A stretch of DNA of 64,000 nucleotides, from the NCBI GenBank assembly GCA_964619125.1, contig CAZUCA010000012.1, positions 1 to 64,000 of the forward strand, given 5' to 3'. Position 1 is the stretch's first letter. Each line of letters starts with the position of its first letter. A model generated the notes under the pieces. That model saw only the letters and a list, made by a program, of their open reading frames with translations. It was not told the DNA's origin and ran no database searches. Both the position numbers and the translations under genes were made by a program. The stretch comes from Owenweeksia sp964619125 (lineage in GTDB: Bacteria; Bacteroidota; Bacteroidia; Flavobacteriales; Schleiferiaceae). This document shows positions 40,417 to 49,435 of this stretch, one piece after another.

Positions 40417-41739
40417 ATGGCAGAAAAGAGATCACCGATTGACTATTTAACCCAGCCTGTGCTGGCTATTACCAAAAGTGAGGCAGCCATTGGCGTTATT
40501 TTGTTTCTCTCCGCCGTGGCCGCCATGATAGTAGCTAACAGTGGCCTGGCCGAGTGGTACCACCACCTGTGGGAAAAGGAAATTCAAATTTCCTTTGATA
40601 ATAAGGAAATACACCTCAATCTGCATCACTTCATCAATGACGGGTTGATGTCTATCTTCTTTTTCCTGGTGGGTTTGGAAATAAAAAGGGAATTTATTGC
40701 CGGGGAGCTGAGCTCTTTCAGGAAGGCCATGTTACCGGTTGGGGCAGCAATCGGAGGGATGGTGATACCGGCTCTCTTCTTCATTATGCTCAATACGGGT
40801 GATACCAGCAAGGGCTGGGGTATCCCAATGGCCACCGACATTGCTTTTGCCCTGGGCCTTATTAGTTTAGTTAGGCGACGGATTGTGCCCTCGGTAAAGG
40901 TTTTTATCACTTCCCTGGCGGTAGTGGATGATATTGGTGCGGTGCTGGTAATCGCTTTTTTCTACACCTCCAACCTGGCAGTGGATCAGCTGTTTGTGGC
41001 GGGAGGGGCGTTGTTGCTGCTGATCCTGGCTAACCGTTTAGGTGTGCGCAGCGTGTTGTTCTATGCCTTTGTTGGAATTGCTGGAATTTGGGTAGCCTTC
41101 TTTTACTCCGGCATTCACCCCACCATTGCCGGCATACTAATCGCGTTTACCATTCCGGCCGAATACCGGCTCGATAAGGACCAGTTTACCAATAAGCTCA
41201 AGGTGTTGTACCGCAACCTATTGAAGAGTGATACTATCAATAAGCCTATAAATACGCAGCGCGAAGATCAACTGTTGTCGAGCATTCGTGATGCGGGTGA
41301 TGCGGCACGGGCGCCTTTGCAGAAAATTGAGCACGGCCTCTATGACTTCGTTTACTTCATTATCATGCCCATTTTTGCCTTTGCCAATGCTGGGCTCACC
41401 ATTAAGGGCGATTTTTTCGATTTATTGACCGGCAGTATTGGTCTCGGTATTATTGGCGGCTTGCTGATAGGTAAGTTTTTAGGCATTAGTATGTTCAGCC
41501 GCGTGCTGGTAGCTGTGGGCCTGGCTGAGCTTCCCCGGGGTAGTAATTGGCGGCAAATCTATGGTTCGGCAATATTGGCAGGTATCGGTTTTACCATGTC
41601 GTTGTTTATTTCGGAGCTCGCCTATGAAAATCCCGATTTTCAAAACCAGGCCAAATCAGCCATCCTGGTGGCGTCAGTGCTGGCAGGCTCTATTGGCTTG
41701 CTGGTGATTAAGCTTACCAATAAAAAGATCGCAGATTGA
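40417..41739 (+). CDS. nhaA: Na+/H+ antiporter NhaA
   Basis: 440 aa with 11-12 membrane helices. LVGLEIKREFIAGELSSFRKA is the cytoplasmic funnel and MATDIAFALG plus VVDDIGAVLVIAFFYTSN bear the two conserved aspartates of the ion-binding site. Exports Na+ (and Li+) against protons, helping salt and pH homeostasis, as expected in a marine bacterium. Its stop overlaps the nitroreductase start by one base (TGATG). It starts 15 bp after the topoisomerase stop. Confidence 0.96.
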   Translation: MAEKRSPIDYLTQPVLAITKSEAAIGVILFLSAVAAMIVANSGLAEWYHHLWEKEIQISFDNKEIHLNLHHFINDGLMSIFFFLVGLEIKREFIAGELSSFRKAMLPVGAAIGGMVIPALFFIMLNTGDTSKGWGIPMATDIAFALGLISLVRRRIVPSVKVFITSLAVVDDIGAVLVIAFFYTSNLAVDQLFVAGGALLLLILANRLGVRSVLFYAFVGIAGIWVAFFYSGIHPTIAGILIAFTIPAEYRLDKDQFTNKLKVLYRNLLKSDTINKPINTQREDQLLSSIRDAGDAARAPLQKIEHGLYDFVYFIIMPIFAFANAGLTIKGDFFDLLTGSIGLGIIGGLLIGKFLGISMFSRVLVAVGLAELPRGSNWRQIYGSAILAGIGFTMSLFISELAYENPDFQNQAKSAILVASVLAGSIGLLVIKLTNKKIAD

Positions 41740-42359
41740 TGAGTTATCCCAAAGAGGCACAAACCAAGCTTGCTATCCATGAGTTGATCAAAAGGCGCTG
41801 GAGTCCGCGTGCCTTTGCCGACCGGCCGGTGGAGGAGGAGAAGTTACAACGGATATTCGAGGCGGCGCGCTGGGCACCCAGTTCACGCAATGAACAGCCC
41901 TGGCACTTCATTGTGGCCCGGCAGGCAGACGCGCATTACCCTAAGCTATTTGAGGCCCTTAATGAGTGGAATCAAAAATGGACCTTTACCGCGCCGGTAG
42001 TGGGGGCAACGATAGTCGCACGCAAGTTTTCGCACAATGACAGCCTTAATCCAATGCGTTGGCATGACCTGGGCCTGGCTATGGGTAACCTGTCGCTGCA
42101 GGCAACTGCCGAAGGCTTGTATCTGCACCAGATGGCAGGTTTTGATGCGGAGGTGATTTTACAGAATTATCATCTTGAGGCCGCCGACTATGAGGCGGTA
42201 ACCATGTTTGTGTTGGGTTACCAGGATTTTGGGCGCCTGGCTGAGCTCGAGGAGCGCTATCACGATAGTGAAAAGGCACGGCGCCATCGCAAACCTCTGT
42301 CAGAACTTATTTCGGGAGCCAGCTTTGGTGAAAGCCCCCGGTGGGTGAATGAGCCTTGA
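41739..42359 (+). CDS. Nitroreductase family FMN protein
   Basis: 206 aa from the ATG at 41739, sharing one base with the nhaA stop. FMN-binding residues in the pattern RRWSPRAFADRPVEEEKL (RRSxRxF), ARWAPSSRNEQPWHFIVA, and HDLGLAMGNLSLQATAEGL. It reduces nitro compounds, quinones or similar substrates with NAD(P)H; the substrate is unknown. Probably cotranscribed with nhaA. Confidence 0.9.
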   Translation: MSYPKEAQTKLAIHELIKRRWSPRAFADRPVEEEKLQRIFEAARWAPSSRNEQPWHFIVARQADAHYPKLFEALNEWNQKWTFTAPVVGATIVARKFSHNDSLNPMRWHDLGLAMGNLSLQATAEGLYLHQMAGFDAEVILQNYHLEAADYEAVTMFVLGYQDFGRLAELEERYHDSEKARRHRKPLSELISGASFGESPRWVNEP

Positions 42360-42379
42360 TTTTGCCCCGGGCTTTTTTG
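42353..42379 (+). terminator. Weak hairpin and T-run after the nitroreductase gene
   Basis: AGCC ... GGCT (stem around 42354-42357 / 42369-42372, with a further GCCC-GGGC pairing inside) followed by T6. Part of the stem lies in the last codons of the gene. Stability is only moderate. Confidence 0.4.
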
Positions 42380-42385
42380 GTTTTT

Positions 42386-42419
42386 TTTGATGGTCAAAAA
42401 ATCTAAACCTGTATTTTCG
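42386..42419 (+). promoter_or_regulatory. Promoter of sucD
   Basis: TTTG (42386-42389), 22 nt, then TATTTTCG (42412-42419). Same variant -7 block TATTTTCGCAAA as before the S1/P1 nuclease. Leader of about 34 nt to the ATG at 42457. Confidence 0.45.
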
Positions 42420-42456
42420 CAAACGAATTGAAAATAGAAATTCTATAATCTCAGAT

Positions 42457-43338
42457 ATGAGCGTCTTAGTAAATAAAGATTCTAAAGTAATTGTGCAGGG
42501 TTTCACTGGTAGTGAAGGTTCTTTCCATGCCCAGCAGATGATTGAATACGGCACTAATGTAGTGGGAGGGGTAACACCAGGTAAAGGTGGTCAGAGCCAT
42601 CTCGATCGACCGGTTTTCAATACCGTGGCCGATGCGGTTAAGCAAACCGGCGCCGATGTATCCATCATCTTCGTACCACCCGCATTTGCCGCTGACGCAA
42701 TTATGGAGGCCGCTGATGCCGGTATCAAGGTAATTATCACCATTACCGAGGGTATTCCCGTAAAAGACATGGTGATGGTTAAAGATTTTCTTAGCGATAA
42801 AGATTGCCGCATGATCGGGCCAAACTGCCCGGGGGTAATGACCTCTGGCGAAGCTAAGGTGGGTATTATGCCTGGCTTTATCTTCGAAAAAGGCCGCATT
42901 GGGGTGGTTTCTAAATCAGGTACCCTCACTTATGAAGCGGTAGATCAACTTACTAAGGCCGGTCTGGGCCAGTCCACTGCTATTGGTATTGGTGGTGACC
43001 CCATCATCGGAACTTCAATGAAAGAGGCGGTTGAACTTCTGCTCAACGATCCTGAAACCGACGGCGTAGTGATGATCGGTGAAATCGGTGGTAATATGGA
43101 AGCCGAGGCGGCTCAGTGGATTGCCCAAAGTGGCAACACAAAACCGGTGGTTGGCTTTATCGCCGGTGAAACGGCCCCCAAGGGTCGTACCATGGGTCAC
43201 GCAGGCGCTATCGTTGGTGGTAGCGACGATACTGCTCAGGCTAAAAAGAAAATTCTGCGCGAAAGCGGCATTAATGTGGTTGATTCTCCTGCTCATATCG
43301 GCGAAAAAATGGCCGAGTTGCTGGGAGTAAAAGCCTAA
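42457..43338 (+). CDS. sucD: Succinate--CoA ligase subunit alpha
   Basis: 293 aa. Makes succinate, ATP or GTP and CoA from succinyl-CoA in the TCA cycle, with SucB/SucC as the beta subunit (not in this window). VQGFTGSEGSFHAQQMIEYGTNVVGGVTPGKGG is the CoA-binding Rossmann entry; SKSGTLTYE and the phosphohistidine loop GHAGAIVGG are present. Normal length. It stands alone with its own promoter and terminator; the beta gene is elsewhere. Confidence 0.96.
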   Translation: MSVLVNKDSKVIVQGFTGSEGSFHAQQMIEYGTNVVGGVTPGKGGQSHLDRPVFNTVADAVKQTGADVSIIFVPPAFAADAIMEAADAGIKVIITITEGIPVKDMVMVKDFLSDKDCRMIGPNCPGVMTSGEAKVGIMPGFIFEKGRIGVVSKSGTLTYEAVDQLTKAGLGQSTAIGIGGDPIIGTSMKEAVELLLNDPETDGVVMIGEIGGNMEAEAAQWIAQSGNTKPVVGFIAGETAPKGRTMGHAGAIVGGSDDTAQAKKKILRESGINVVDSPAHIGEKMAELLGVKA

Positions 43339-43363
43339 GCTCAATTAATGACAATTACACATT

Positions 43364-43397
43364 AAGCCCTGGCATTAAGCCGGGGCTTTTGTTTTTT
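43364..43397 (+). terminator. Terminator of sucD
   Basis: AAGCCCTGG / CCGGGGCTT stem (43364-43372 / 43380-43388) with one G-T pair, 7-nt loop, followed by TTTTGTTTTTT. Confidence 0.85.
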
Positions 43398-43411
43398 GGG
43401 GCTCTACCAAA

Positions 43412-43813
43412 TTAAGCGCTTAACTCTTCAAGCGCCCTCTGAAAAGCGGCCGTATCGATAGGTTTAATCAGATAATCAGACACGTCTGAAATTTCAATGG
43501 CTCTGCGGCGGTCAGACTCTGATATAGAGGATGACACCACGTAGATGGTTATGCTCTTTTCCAGCCGTGGTTTCAGCCGGGCGTAGTTTTCCAGGAACTC
43601 CCAGCCATTCATACGCGGCATATTCAGATCCAGAAAAATCACATCCGGCAATTCAGTGGCATTCGCCACATTGTCAATAAGGAAATTTATGGCCTCCTCG
43701 CCGTTTGTGAAAAACAACAACTTTTGGGGAAAATTGCATTGCTGCAACATTATAGAAGACATATAGCGGTAAATGTGATCATCATCTACAATGCATATTC
43801 TGGTTGCTTTCAT
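43412..43813 (-). CDS. CheY-like response regulator (single receiver domain)
   Basis: 133 aa, receiver domain only. The acidic pocket is D11/D12 in VDDD, the phosphoacceptor is D62 in VIFLDLNMPRMNGWEFL, and Ser/Thr plus Lys are in VVSSSIS and LIKPID. No output domain, so it must act through protein contact. It starts inside the stop of the PAS kinase gene (4 bp overlap), which strongly implies that they work together. Confidence 0.92.
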   Translation of the reverse strand: MKATRICIVDDDHIYRYMSSIMLQQCNFPQKLLFFTNGEEAINFLIDNVANATELPDVIFLDLNMPRMNGWEFLENYARLKPRLEKSITIYVVSSSISESDRRRAIEISDVSDYLIKPIDTAAFQRALEELSA

Positions 43814-45306
43814 ACCTCGTATTTATTGAGATTAATGGTAAAACAAGTGCCCTTACCCGGTTCACTATCCACTTTTATTTCGCCTCCCATCGCCTCTACC
43901 TGTTGCCTGGTCATAAACAAGCCGAGCCCTTTCCCCCTGATGGTGGGATGGAAGGTGCGGTGCAGGCTGAATATTTTGTGGCCGTGTTGCTGGAGGTCAA
44001 TTCCACAGCCGTTGTCCCGGAATCGCAGCATCAGGAAAGGACCATTCTTAATGGCCTCAATCTCAATGGCGGGTTTAACACCCTGACGGGTGTATTTTAA
44101 GGAGTTGGATATCAGGTTGGTAAGAATGCTTTCAAAATACACCTCCACGTAATTGATACAATCCCAGTCACTGCGACTAATGCTTACAGAGGCTTCTTTT
44201 TCCAGTATCTGGCCGCGGAAGATCTTGGTGATTTTTGCCACGGTGCCCTTCAGGCTCAGCTGCTCCCGCTCCATGGTGTTGGCGTGCATTACCTTTACCG
44301 CGTCTACCAGGTCATTCAGCAGTTCGTTGAGATTATTAGTGCTTTCCTTTATGTAGTCGATGTAGGTTTCCCTTTCCTTTTCATCATCGGTTTCGTCATA
44401 AAATTTCAACAAGGAGTTGAGGTTACCCACCGGGGCCCTGAGGTTGTGGGATACAATCTGGTTGAAGCTTTCGAGCTGTATTTTTTTCTGGCTCAGGAAG
44501 TCCGCCAATTCACGCAGTTGCTCCCTTTGCTGAATATCGGCGGTAATATCCTGTATTACTCCATAGAGTTTTATCACCTTACCCATGCGCTTTTGGGTGC
44601 GGCCAATGGCCCGTACCCATTTGCGCTCACCACCACGGGCAATAATTTCTACCTCAAGATTGTAAGGACTGCCGGTATTAATGGCATTTTCAACTGCTTT
44701 GGAAACCAACTCCCGGCTTTCCGGGGTGAAAAATGACAAGGCATCTTCCAGTTGTGGTTTTTCCCTGAAGGGAACATTATGTATTTGATAGGTGGTTTTA
44801 GACCAGTGCAGGCGTAAGGGGTACAAGTCTACCTCCCATACCCCCACCTTGGAGAGTTTGGAAGCTTCTTCCACCAGCAGGTTATTTTGCTCAAGCTTAC
44901 GCCGCAATTTCACCAGGTTATTGATGTTGTGTGAAGTGCTGACCAGATATTGCAATTTGCCCTCTTCGTCGCACACGGGGCGTATGGTGGTTTGGAACCA
45001 GATAAACTGCCCGTTTTTGTGACGAAAACGGTATTCTATCATGTGGCTCTCCTGCTTAGTGGGGCCTTCAAAATGCCCCAGTTCCCTGAGCCTCTGCAAG
45101 TCATCCGGGTGGCAAAAATCATAGGGGCTACGGCCCAAAAAATGCTCCGGATGATGGCCGGTGATATTGTGGCAGGCCCCGTTTACGTAGGTATAATGGC
45201 CATCGGGGCGGTGGCAGCAAATGAGCTCACTAGATTGATCTAATATTTCCTTGAAAGGAGGTGAGAGAGTTTTGTTTTCAATCATCGACATGTTGTGTTG
45301 CCGCAT
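43810..45306 (-). CDS. PAS domain sensor histidine kinase
   Basis: 498 aa with no membrane helix. Two PAS domains (about 15-130, with YTYVNGACHNITGHHPEHFLG and the PAC block; about 140-260, SKVGVWEVDLYPLRLHW) are followed by a HisKA-type domain with the acceptor His in QIVSHNLRAPVGN. The ATPase domain has N box NLISNSLKYT, G1 RDNGCGID and G2 KGLGLFM. A cytosolic kinase. It senses a small molecule or redox state, not identified. The receiver gene immediately downstream overlaps by 4 bp. Confidence 0.93.
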   Translation of the reverse strand: MRQHNMSMIENKTLSPPFKEILDQSSELICCHRPDGHYTYVNGACHNITGHHPEHFLGRSPYDFCHPDDLQRLRELGHFEGPTKQESHMIEYRFRHKNGQFIWFQTTIRPVCDEEGKLQYLVSTSHNINNLVKLRRKLEQNNLLVEEASKLSKVGVWEVDLYPLRLHWSKTTYQIHNVPFREKPQLEDALSFFTPESRELVSKAVENAINTGSPYNLEVEIIARGGERKWVRAIGRTQKRMGKVIKLYGVIQDITADIQQREQLRELADFLSQKKIQLESFNQIVSHNLRAPVGNLNSLLKFYDETDDEKERETYIDYIKESTNNLNELLNDLVDAVKVMHANTMEREQLSLKGTVAKITKIFRGQILEKEASVSISRSDWDCINYVEVYFESILTNLISNSLKYTRQGVKPAIEIEAIKNGPFLMLRFRDNGCGIDLQQHGHKIFSLHRTFHPTIRGKGLGLFMTRQQVEAMGGEIKVDSEPGKGTCFTINLNKYEV

Positions 45307-45473
45307 TCTTAAAGCACTGCAATATAGTAGTCAGCCGCTAAACTTCCGGTTTTTAAGCTTGCTAAAAGGGTGACTTTCGTCTCGCAGCGCAGGTGAATTA
45401 CGCACTGTTACTAAAACTGTTTACAGGGACCCCGCTATTCTGAACTCCGCTGGGTCATGATTATTTGGCTTAC

Positions 45474-45481
45474 TACATTTG
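45474..45481 (+). promoter_or_regulatory. -7 box directly in front of the TRIC gene
   Basis: TACATTTG ends 3 nt before the ATG at 45485. By the usual spacing the transcript would begin at or next to the start codon, suggesting a leaderless mRNA. Confidence 0.45.
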
Positions 45482-45484
45482 GGC

Positions 45485-46090
45485 ATGACTTTTCAATATT
45501 TCCTCGAAATTCTGGGAACCTTTGTTTTTGCCATTTCAGGAGCACTGGCGGTTAAGGGTAAGGGCCACGACTGGCTGGCGGCCGGTTTTACCGGTTTTAT
45601 CACTGCCATCGGCGGCGGTACTTTACGCGATGTACTACTCAATCGCCATCCCCTGGCCTGGATGGAAGATTCCCTTATTATCTACGTAATTTTAGCGGGA
45701 GTGGTTTTTACCTATTTTTTTTCCGAGACTCTGGGGAAGTTGCGTCGCACCTTGATGCTTTTTGACACGCTGGGAATTTCCCTCTTCAGTATTGTGGGTA
45801 CAGAGATTGCCCTCGAAAGTGGCATGAACCTACTGGTGTCGGCGGCTATGGGTATGATTTCGGCGGTGATGGGAGGGGTGATTCGCGATACGCTCACCAA
45901 TGAAACCCCGGTAATCCTGCAACGCGGAATGTACGCCAGTGCCTGCCTGATTGGGGCCTTTATTTACCTCGCCTTCCGCCAGTTTATCGGGTTACGCGAC
46001 CTTAATGCCTTGCTGTCAGCGGGAGTTATTGCCACCATCCGCTTATTGGCGGAGCGCTATCACTGGCAGGTACCCAGCTTTGATAAATAG
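45485..46090 (+). CDS. TRIC (trimeric intracellular cation) channel family protein
   Basis: 201 aa from the ATG at 45485 (a TTG two codons earlier is also in frame). Seven membrane helices in two inverted repeats, each with a glycine-rich motif: GFTGFITAIGGGTLRDVL and AMGMISAVMGGVIRDTL. This is the bacterial UPF0126/YadS-YicG group; TRIC members form K+-permeable trimers. It lies alone, and a promoter box sits directly in front of the start codon. Confidence 0.9.
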   Translation: MTFQYFLEILGTFVFAISGALAVKGKGHDWLAAGFTGFITAIGGGTLRDVLLNRHPLAWMEDSLIIYVILAGVVFTYFFSETLGKLRRTLMLFDTLGISLFSIVGTEIALESGMNLLVSAAMGMISAVMGGVIRDTLTNETPVILQRGMYASACLIGAFIYLAFRQFIGLRDLNALLSAGVIATIRLLAERYHWQVPSFDK

Positions 46091-46148
46091 TTTTAATAGC
46101 CTTTTGGAATAATCATTTGCTTTCGCTTTTCTCCTCCTGGAATAGCCT

Positions 46149-46156
46149 TAATTTTG
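46149..46156 (+). promoter_or_regulatory. -7 box of queE
   Basis: TAATTTTG ends 7 nt before the ATG of queE. Predicted leader of about 4 nt. No TTG at -33. Confidence 0.45.
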
Positions 46157-46163
46157 CAGCGCC

Positions 46164-46787
46164 ATGACAGAAGAGCAAAAAGTAGAAAAGGGCCTGTTTC
46201 TGCCGTTGATGGAAGAGTTTTACACCATTCAGGGCGAGGGTTTTCACAGCGGGCGGGCCGCATATTTTATACGTATTGGGGGCTGTGATGTGGGCTGCCA
46301 CTGGTGTGACGTAAAGGAAAGCTGGAACCCTGATCTCCATCCTTCCACTGATATTGAACACATTGCCAATAATGCCGCCACTTACGCCAAAACTATAGTT
46401 GTTACCGGTGGGGAACCGCTGACGTGGAATATGGACCCCCTCACCACTGCTCTTCGCCAGCGGGGGCTTGAAATTCACATTGAAACTTCTGGTGCCTATC
46501 CGGTAAGTGGCCATTGGGATTGGTTTTGTCTCTCACCCAAAAAAACCAAGCCCCCGGTGGCTGAGGCCTATACACTGGCCCATGAATTAAAGGTGATTAT
46601 CTACAACGATCATGATTTTAAGTGGGCAGAAGAGCACGCTGCCAAAGTTGGCAGTCACTGTAAGCTGTTTCTACAGCCCGAATGGAGTCGCCGAGATAAA
46701 ATGATGCCTAAAATTGCCCAGTATGTGATGGATCACCCCCAGTGGCAGATCAGCCTGCAATCGCATAAGTATATCGGCATCCCTTAA
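46164..46787 (+). CDS. queE: 7-carboxy-7-deazaguanine synthase
   Basis: 207 aa radical SAM enzyme for queuosine, turning 6-carboxytetrahydropterin into 7-carboxy-7-deazaguanine. The cluster cysteines C41, C45 and C48 form the CxxxCxxC motif (GGCDVGCHWCDVKESW). Start YTIQGEGFHSG and TGGEPLTW are typical. The length fits the Bacteroidetes form. Its last 4 bp overlap the next, convergent gene. Other que genes are not in the window. Confidence 0.93.
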   Translation: MTEEQKVEKGLFLPLMEEFYTIQGEGFHSGRAAYFIRIGGCDVGCHWCDVKESWNPDLHPSTDIEHIANNAATYAKTIVVTGGEPLTWNMDPLTTALRQRGLEIHIETSGAYPVSGHWDWFCLSPKKTKPPVAEAYTLAHELKVIIYNDHDFKWAEEHAAKVGSHCKLFLQPEWSRRDKMMPKIAQYVMDHPQWQISLQSHKYIGIP

Positions 46788-47290
46788 TTGCGGGCTTCTT
46801 TTCTCAATTTGTCGGGTTGATCGAGTGGCTTTTCTACTGTGCGTGATTTGCGCCACTGGATAATGATGAAGGAACAAATCATGGCCGACGCCATCCCTTC
46901 CAAAAGAATTGCAAAGGCAGCGATAACCGGTGAAATAATGCCGCCTGCATTTTCTTCCCTTTCCAGAATCTCCATAAAAGCGGGATCAATCAAATCCAGG
47001 TAAATGGCCATAAATGCAGCAAAGCTGATTATACCCACTGAGGCGGTTCGCATACCAATCCAGAAGAAATCGATAAAGTCTTCATAATAACTGGCCTGGG
47101 CCTTGCGGGCAAAGGTATGTATGGCACTGCGCAGCACAATAAATACAAAGATGAAATTCAACACCCGCAATTCAAAGATATTGGCCAGGTTCAGCAAGCG
47201 CATCAGCAGGAAAAATCCCACCAGGCAGGCGAATAGAATCAGCCCATATCGTGTCGGTAAGGTTCTGAAGTATTTGTCGTACGAGGCCAT
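46784..47290 (-). CDS. Small multi-pass membrane protein of unknown function
   Basis: 168 aa with about four membrane helices (18-38, 44-60, 80-98, 120-145) and a basic C-terminus (QWRKSRTVEKPLDQPDKLRKEARN). No recognisable motif. It belongs to a two-gene minus-strand group with the next gene, 11 bp away, between queE and the carotenoid operon. Not recognised. Confidence 0.6.
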   Translation of the reverse strand: MASYDKYFRTLPTRYGLILFACLVGFFLLMRLLNLANIFELRVLNFIFVFIVLRSAIHTFARKAQASYYEDFIDFFWIGMRTASVGIISFAAFMAIYLDLIDPAFMEILEREENAGGIISPVIAAFAILLEGMASAMICSFIIIQWRKSRTVEKPLDQPDKLRKEARN

Positions 47291-47301
47291 AGCGTTAGAA
47301 T

Positions 47302-47898
47302 TTATTTTTTATGGACGAGAGTGAAATAATCTTCTAATACGGTTAAGGCATTATCCCGCAATTTCCCGGAGGCCCATAATTCCATAATAGTATCATTACC
47401 ATTGACCAGCATTATTTGTTCATTATCCAGCAGGTGGTTATAGACTCTTGCCGCTAGCTGGTAGTGGCCCTCATTGTTTAAGAGGTGGAGCGGAGGGGTG
47501 GAATTATGGCTGGTATCAGCATCGCTAAACACCAGACGGCTTGCCGTCAACTGCTCTGGCCCGAAGTTGGCTTCGGCAAAAATGTAGGCTTCATCGGCGT
47601 GGGGATTTTCTACAATCATAAACTGCAGGTGGGCAAAACTGCTGTCCCTGAGCCGCCGTTTATAACGGTAGAGTACCAGTGGCGGCTTTTCGCGGCTGAA
47701 AATATTATAGTAGTAGCTGCGGACATTTTTGAAGTAAAGCCGTGAAGAGGCGGTGGTTGAGAAACTGATCTGCTCCCAATTTACAGGCTGGGGTGTAGGA
47801 GCCAGCAGAAGGGAAAATCCCACCATAAACAGCAGAAAGTAGCTAAACCATTTTACCGGCGGATTGAGCTTATGCCAGCGGGCCATAAGGGAGCGCAT
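47302..47898 (-). CDS. Membrane-anchored protein of unknown function
   Basis: 198 aa from the ATG at 47898 (a further in-frame ATG at 47940 would add 14 residues). One N-terminal helix (YFLLFMVGFSLLLAP, about 20-34), then a soluble region with RLYFKNVRSYYYNIFSREKPPLVLYRYKRR and several short strands, ending DNALTVLEDYFTLVHKK. Likely exposed to the periplasm. No family recognised. It diverges from crtD-like gene with about 50 bp between. Confidence 0.55.
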   Translation of the reverse strand: MRSLMARWHKLNPPVKWFSYFLLFMVGFSLLLAPTPQPVNWEQISFSTTASSRLYFKNVRSYYYNIFSREKPPLVLYRYKRRLRDSSFAHLQFMIVENPHADEAYIFAEANFGPEQLTASRLVFSDADTSHNSTPPLHLLNNEGHYQLAARVYNHLLDNEQIMLVNGNDTIMELWASGKLRDNALTVLEDYFTLVHKK

Positions 47899-47951
47899 AG
47901 GGTGTAAACATCGCCCGGGCTGCAAGGTTTTGTGTAACATTGCTGCTGTAA

Positions 47952-49418
47952 ATGACTAAAAACGCAATTGTAATTGGAAGTGGGCTCGCTGGTTTGGCCG
48001 CTGCTATTCGTTTGGCTGTAAAGGGCTATAGCGTAAAGGCTTTTGAGGCGAATACCTATGCCGGCGGCAAGGTTACCCAGATCAGGGGAGCGGGCTACCG
48101 CTTTGATGCAGGGCCTTCGCTCTTTACCATGCCACAGCTGGTGGATGAACTCTTTCAACTGGCCGGAAAAAATCCCTCTGACTATTTCAACTATCAGAAA
48201 TTAGCGGTGACCTGTCGCTATTTTTGGGAAGATGGTACCGAGCTCACCGCCTGGGCCGATGCCCAGCGCTTTGCCCGGGAGGCAGCCAGCAAAACCAGTG
48301 TGCGTGAAAGGGATGTTCGTGACTACCTTGATGCGGCAGCTGAGACTTTTGAGACCACCCGCTCCATTTTTCTTGAAAATTCCCTTCATCGTTGGCAAAA
48401 CCTTCTTAAGCCCCCGGTTTTTAAGGCCCTGGCTAAGATGCATAAGCTGCATTTGCTCAGCAGCCTGCATGAGCTTAACCTGCAAAAGCTGGTTGACCCT
48501 AAAATGGTACAGCTCTTTGACCGCTTTGCCACCTACAACGGTAGCAGCCCCTATCTCACGCCCGGTGTAATGAGCATTATTCCCCACCTCGAGCATAATA
48601 TGGGTAGTTACTATCCCGCAGGTGGTATTCATGCCGTAACCCAGTCGTTGTTTACCCTGGCTACTGAGCTGGGGGTGGAGTTTCACTTCGGGGAGAAAGT
48701 AAAGCGTCTGCTGATTTCCTCAGGGGAGATTAAGGGAGTGGAGACACAGAGAGGCCAATACCAGTCAGAAGTGGTTTTTACCAATATGGATGTGGTGCCC
48801 AGTTATCGCGAGTTGATGCCGCAGCAGCCGGCCCCGGAAAAGACCCTGAATCAAGCGCGCAGCAGTTCGGCCCTCATTTTTTATTGGGGCATCCGCAAAA
48901 GCTTTCCCCAGCTTGATCTGCACAACATTTTCTTTAGTGATGACTACCGGCAGGAATTTGACTGCATTTTTGAAAAAGCGGAGCTCAGTGATGATCCCAC
49001 TGTGTATGTAAATATCACCGCTAAGATGGAGGCCTCCGACGCCCCTGCAGGGGCCGAGAATTGGTTTGTGATGGTAAATGTTCCCCCCAATACCGGGCAG
49101 AACTGGGATGCGCTGATAGCGCAAACCCGGGCCAGGGTGATTAGCAAGCTTAATCGATTGCTAAAAGTGGATGTAGCGAGCCTGCTGGAATTTGAGGAAA
49201 CTCTTGATCCTCGTGGTATTGAAGCCAAAACCAGCAGCTACCAGGGGGCGCTTTATGGTGCCAGCAGCAATAGCCGTATGGCCGCTTTCCTGCGGCATCC
49301 TAACTTCAGCAGTCGCATAAAGGGACTGTATTTTTGTGGTGGCAGCGTGCATCCCGGTGGTGGCATCCCGCTGGTGCTGCTCAGTGCCAAGATCGCTACC
49401 GAAATGATTAACGATTAA
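47952..49418 (+). CDS. crtD: Carotenoid desaturase, CrtI/CrtD family (probably 1-hydroxycarotenoid 3,4-desaturase)
   Basis: 488 aa FAD enzyme. N-terminal nucleotide-binding motif IVIGSGLAGLAAAIRLA, then GGKVTQIRGAGYRFDAGPSLFTMP, RFATYNGSSPYLTPG and PAGGIHAVTQSL; C-terminal GLYFCGGSVHPGGGIPLVLLSA. CrtI and CrtD share all these. The next gene, cruF, makes 1-hydroxy carotenoids, and no phytoene synthase gene (crtB) is beside it. Both favour the CrtD role of adding a 3',4' double bond to the hydroxylated end. First gene of a four-gene operon. Confidence 0.88.
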   Translation: MTKNAIVIGSGLAGLAAAIRLAVKGYSVKAFEANTYAGGKVTQIRGAGYRFDAGPSLFTMPQLVDELFQLAGKNPSDYFNYQKLAVTCRYFWEDGTELTAWADAQRFAREAASKTSVRERDVRDYLDAAAETFETTRSIFLENSLHRWQNLLKPPVFKALAKMHKLHLLSSLHELNLQKLVDPKMVQLFDRFATYNGSSPYLTPGVMSIIPHLEHNMGSYYPAGGIHAVTQSLFTLATELGVEFHFGEKVKRLLISSGEIKGVETQRGQYQSEVVFTNMDVVPSYRELMPQQPAPEKTLNQARSSSALIFYWGIRKSFPQLDLHNIFFSDDYRQEFDCIFEKAELSDDPTVYVNITAKMEASDAPAGAENWFVMVNVPPNTGQNWDALIAQTRARVISKLNRLLKVDVASLLEFEETLDPRGIEAKTSSYQGALYGASSNSRMAAFLRHPNFSSRIKGLYFCGGSVHPGGGIPLVLLSAKIATEMIND

Positions 49419-49435
49419 AAAAACGATTCAATTGA

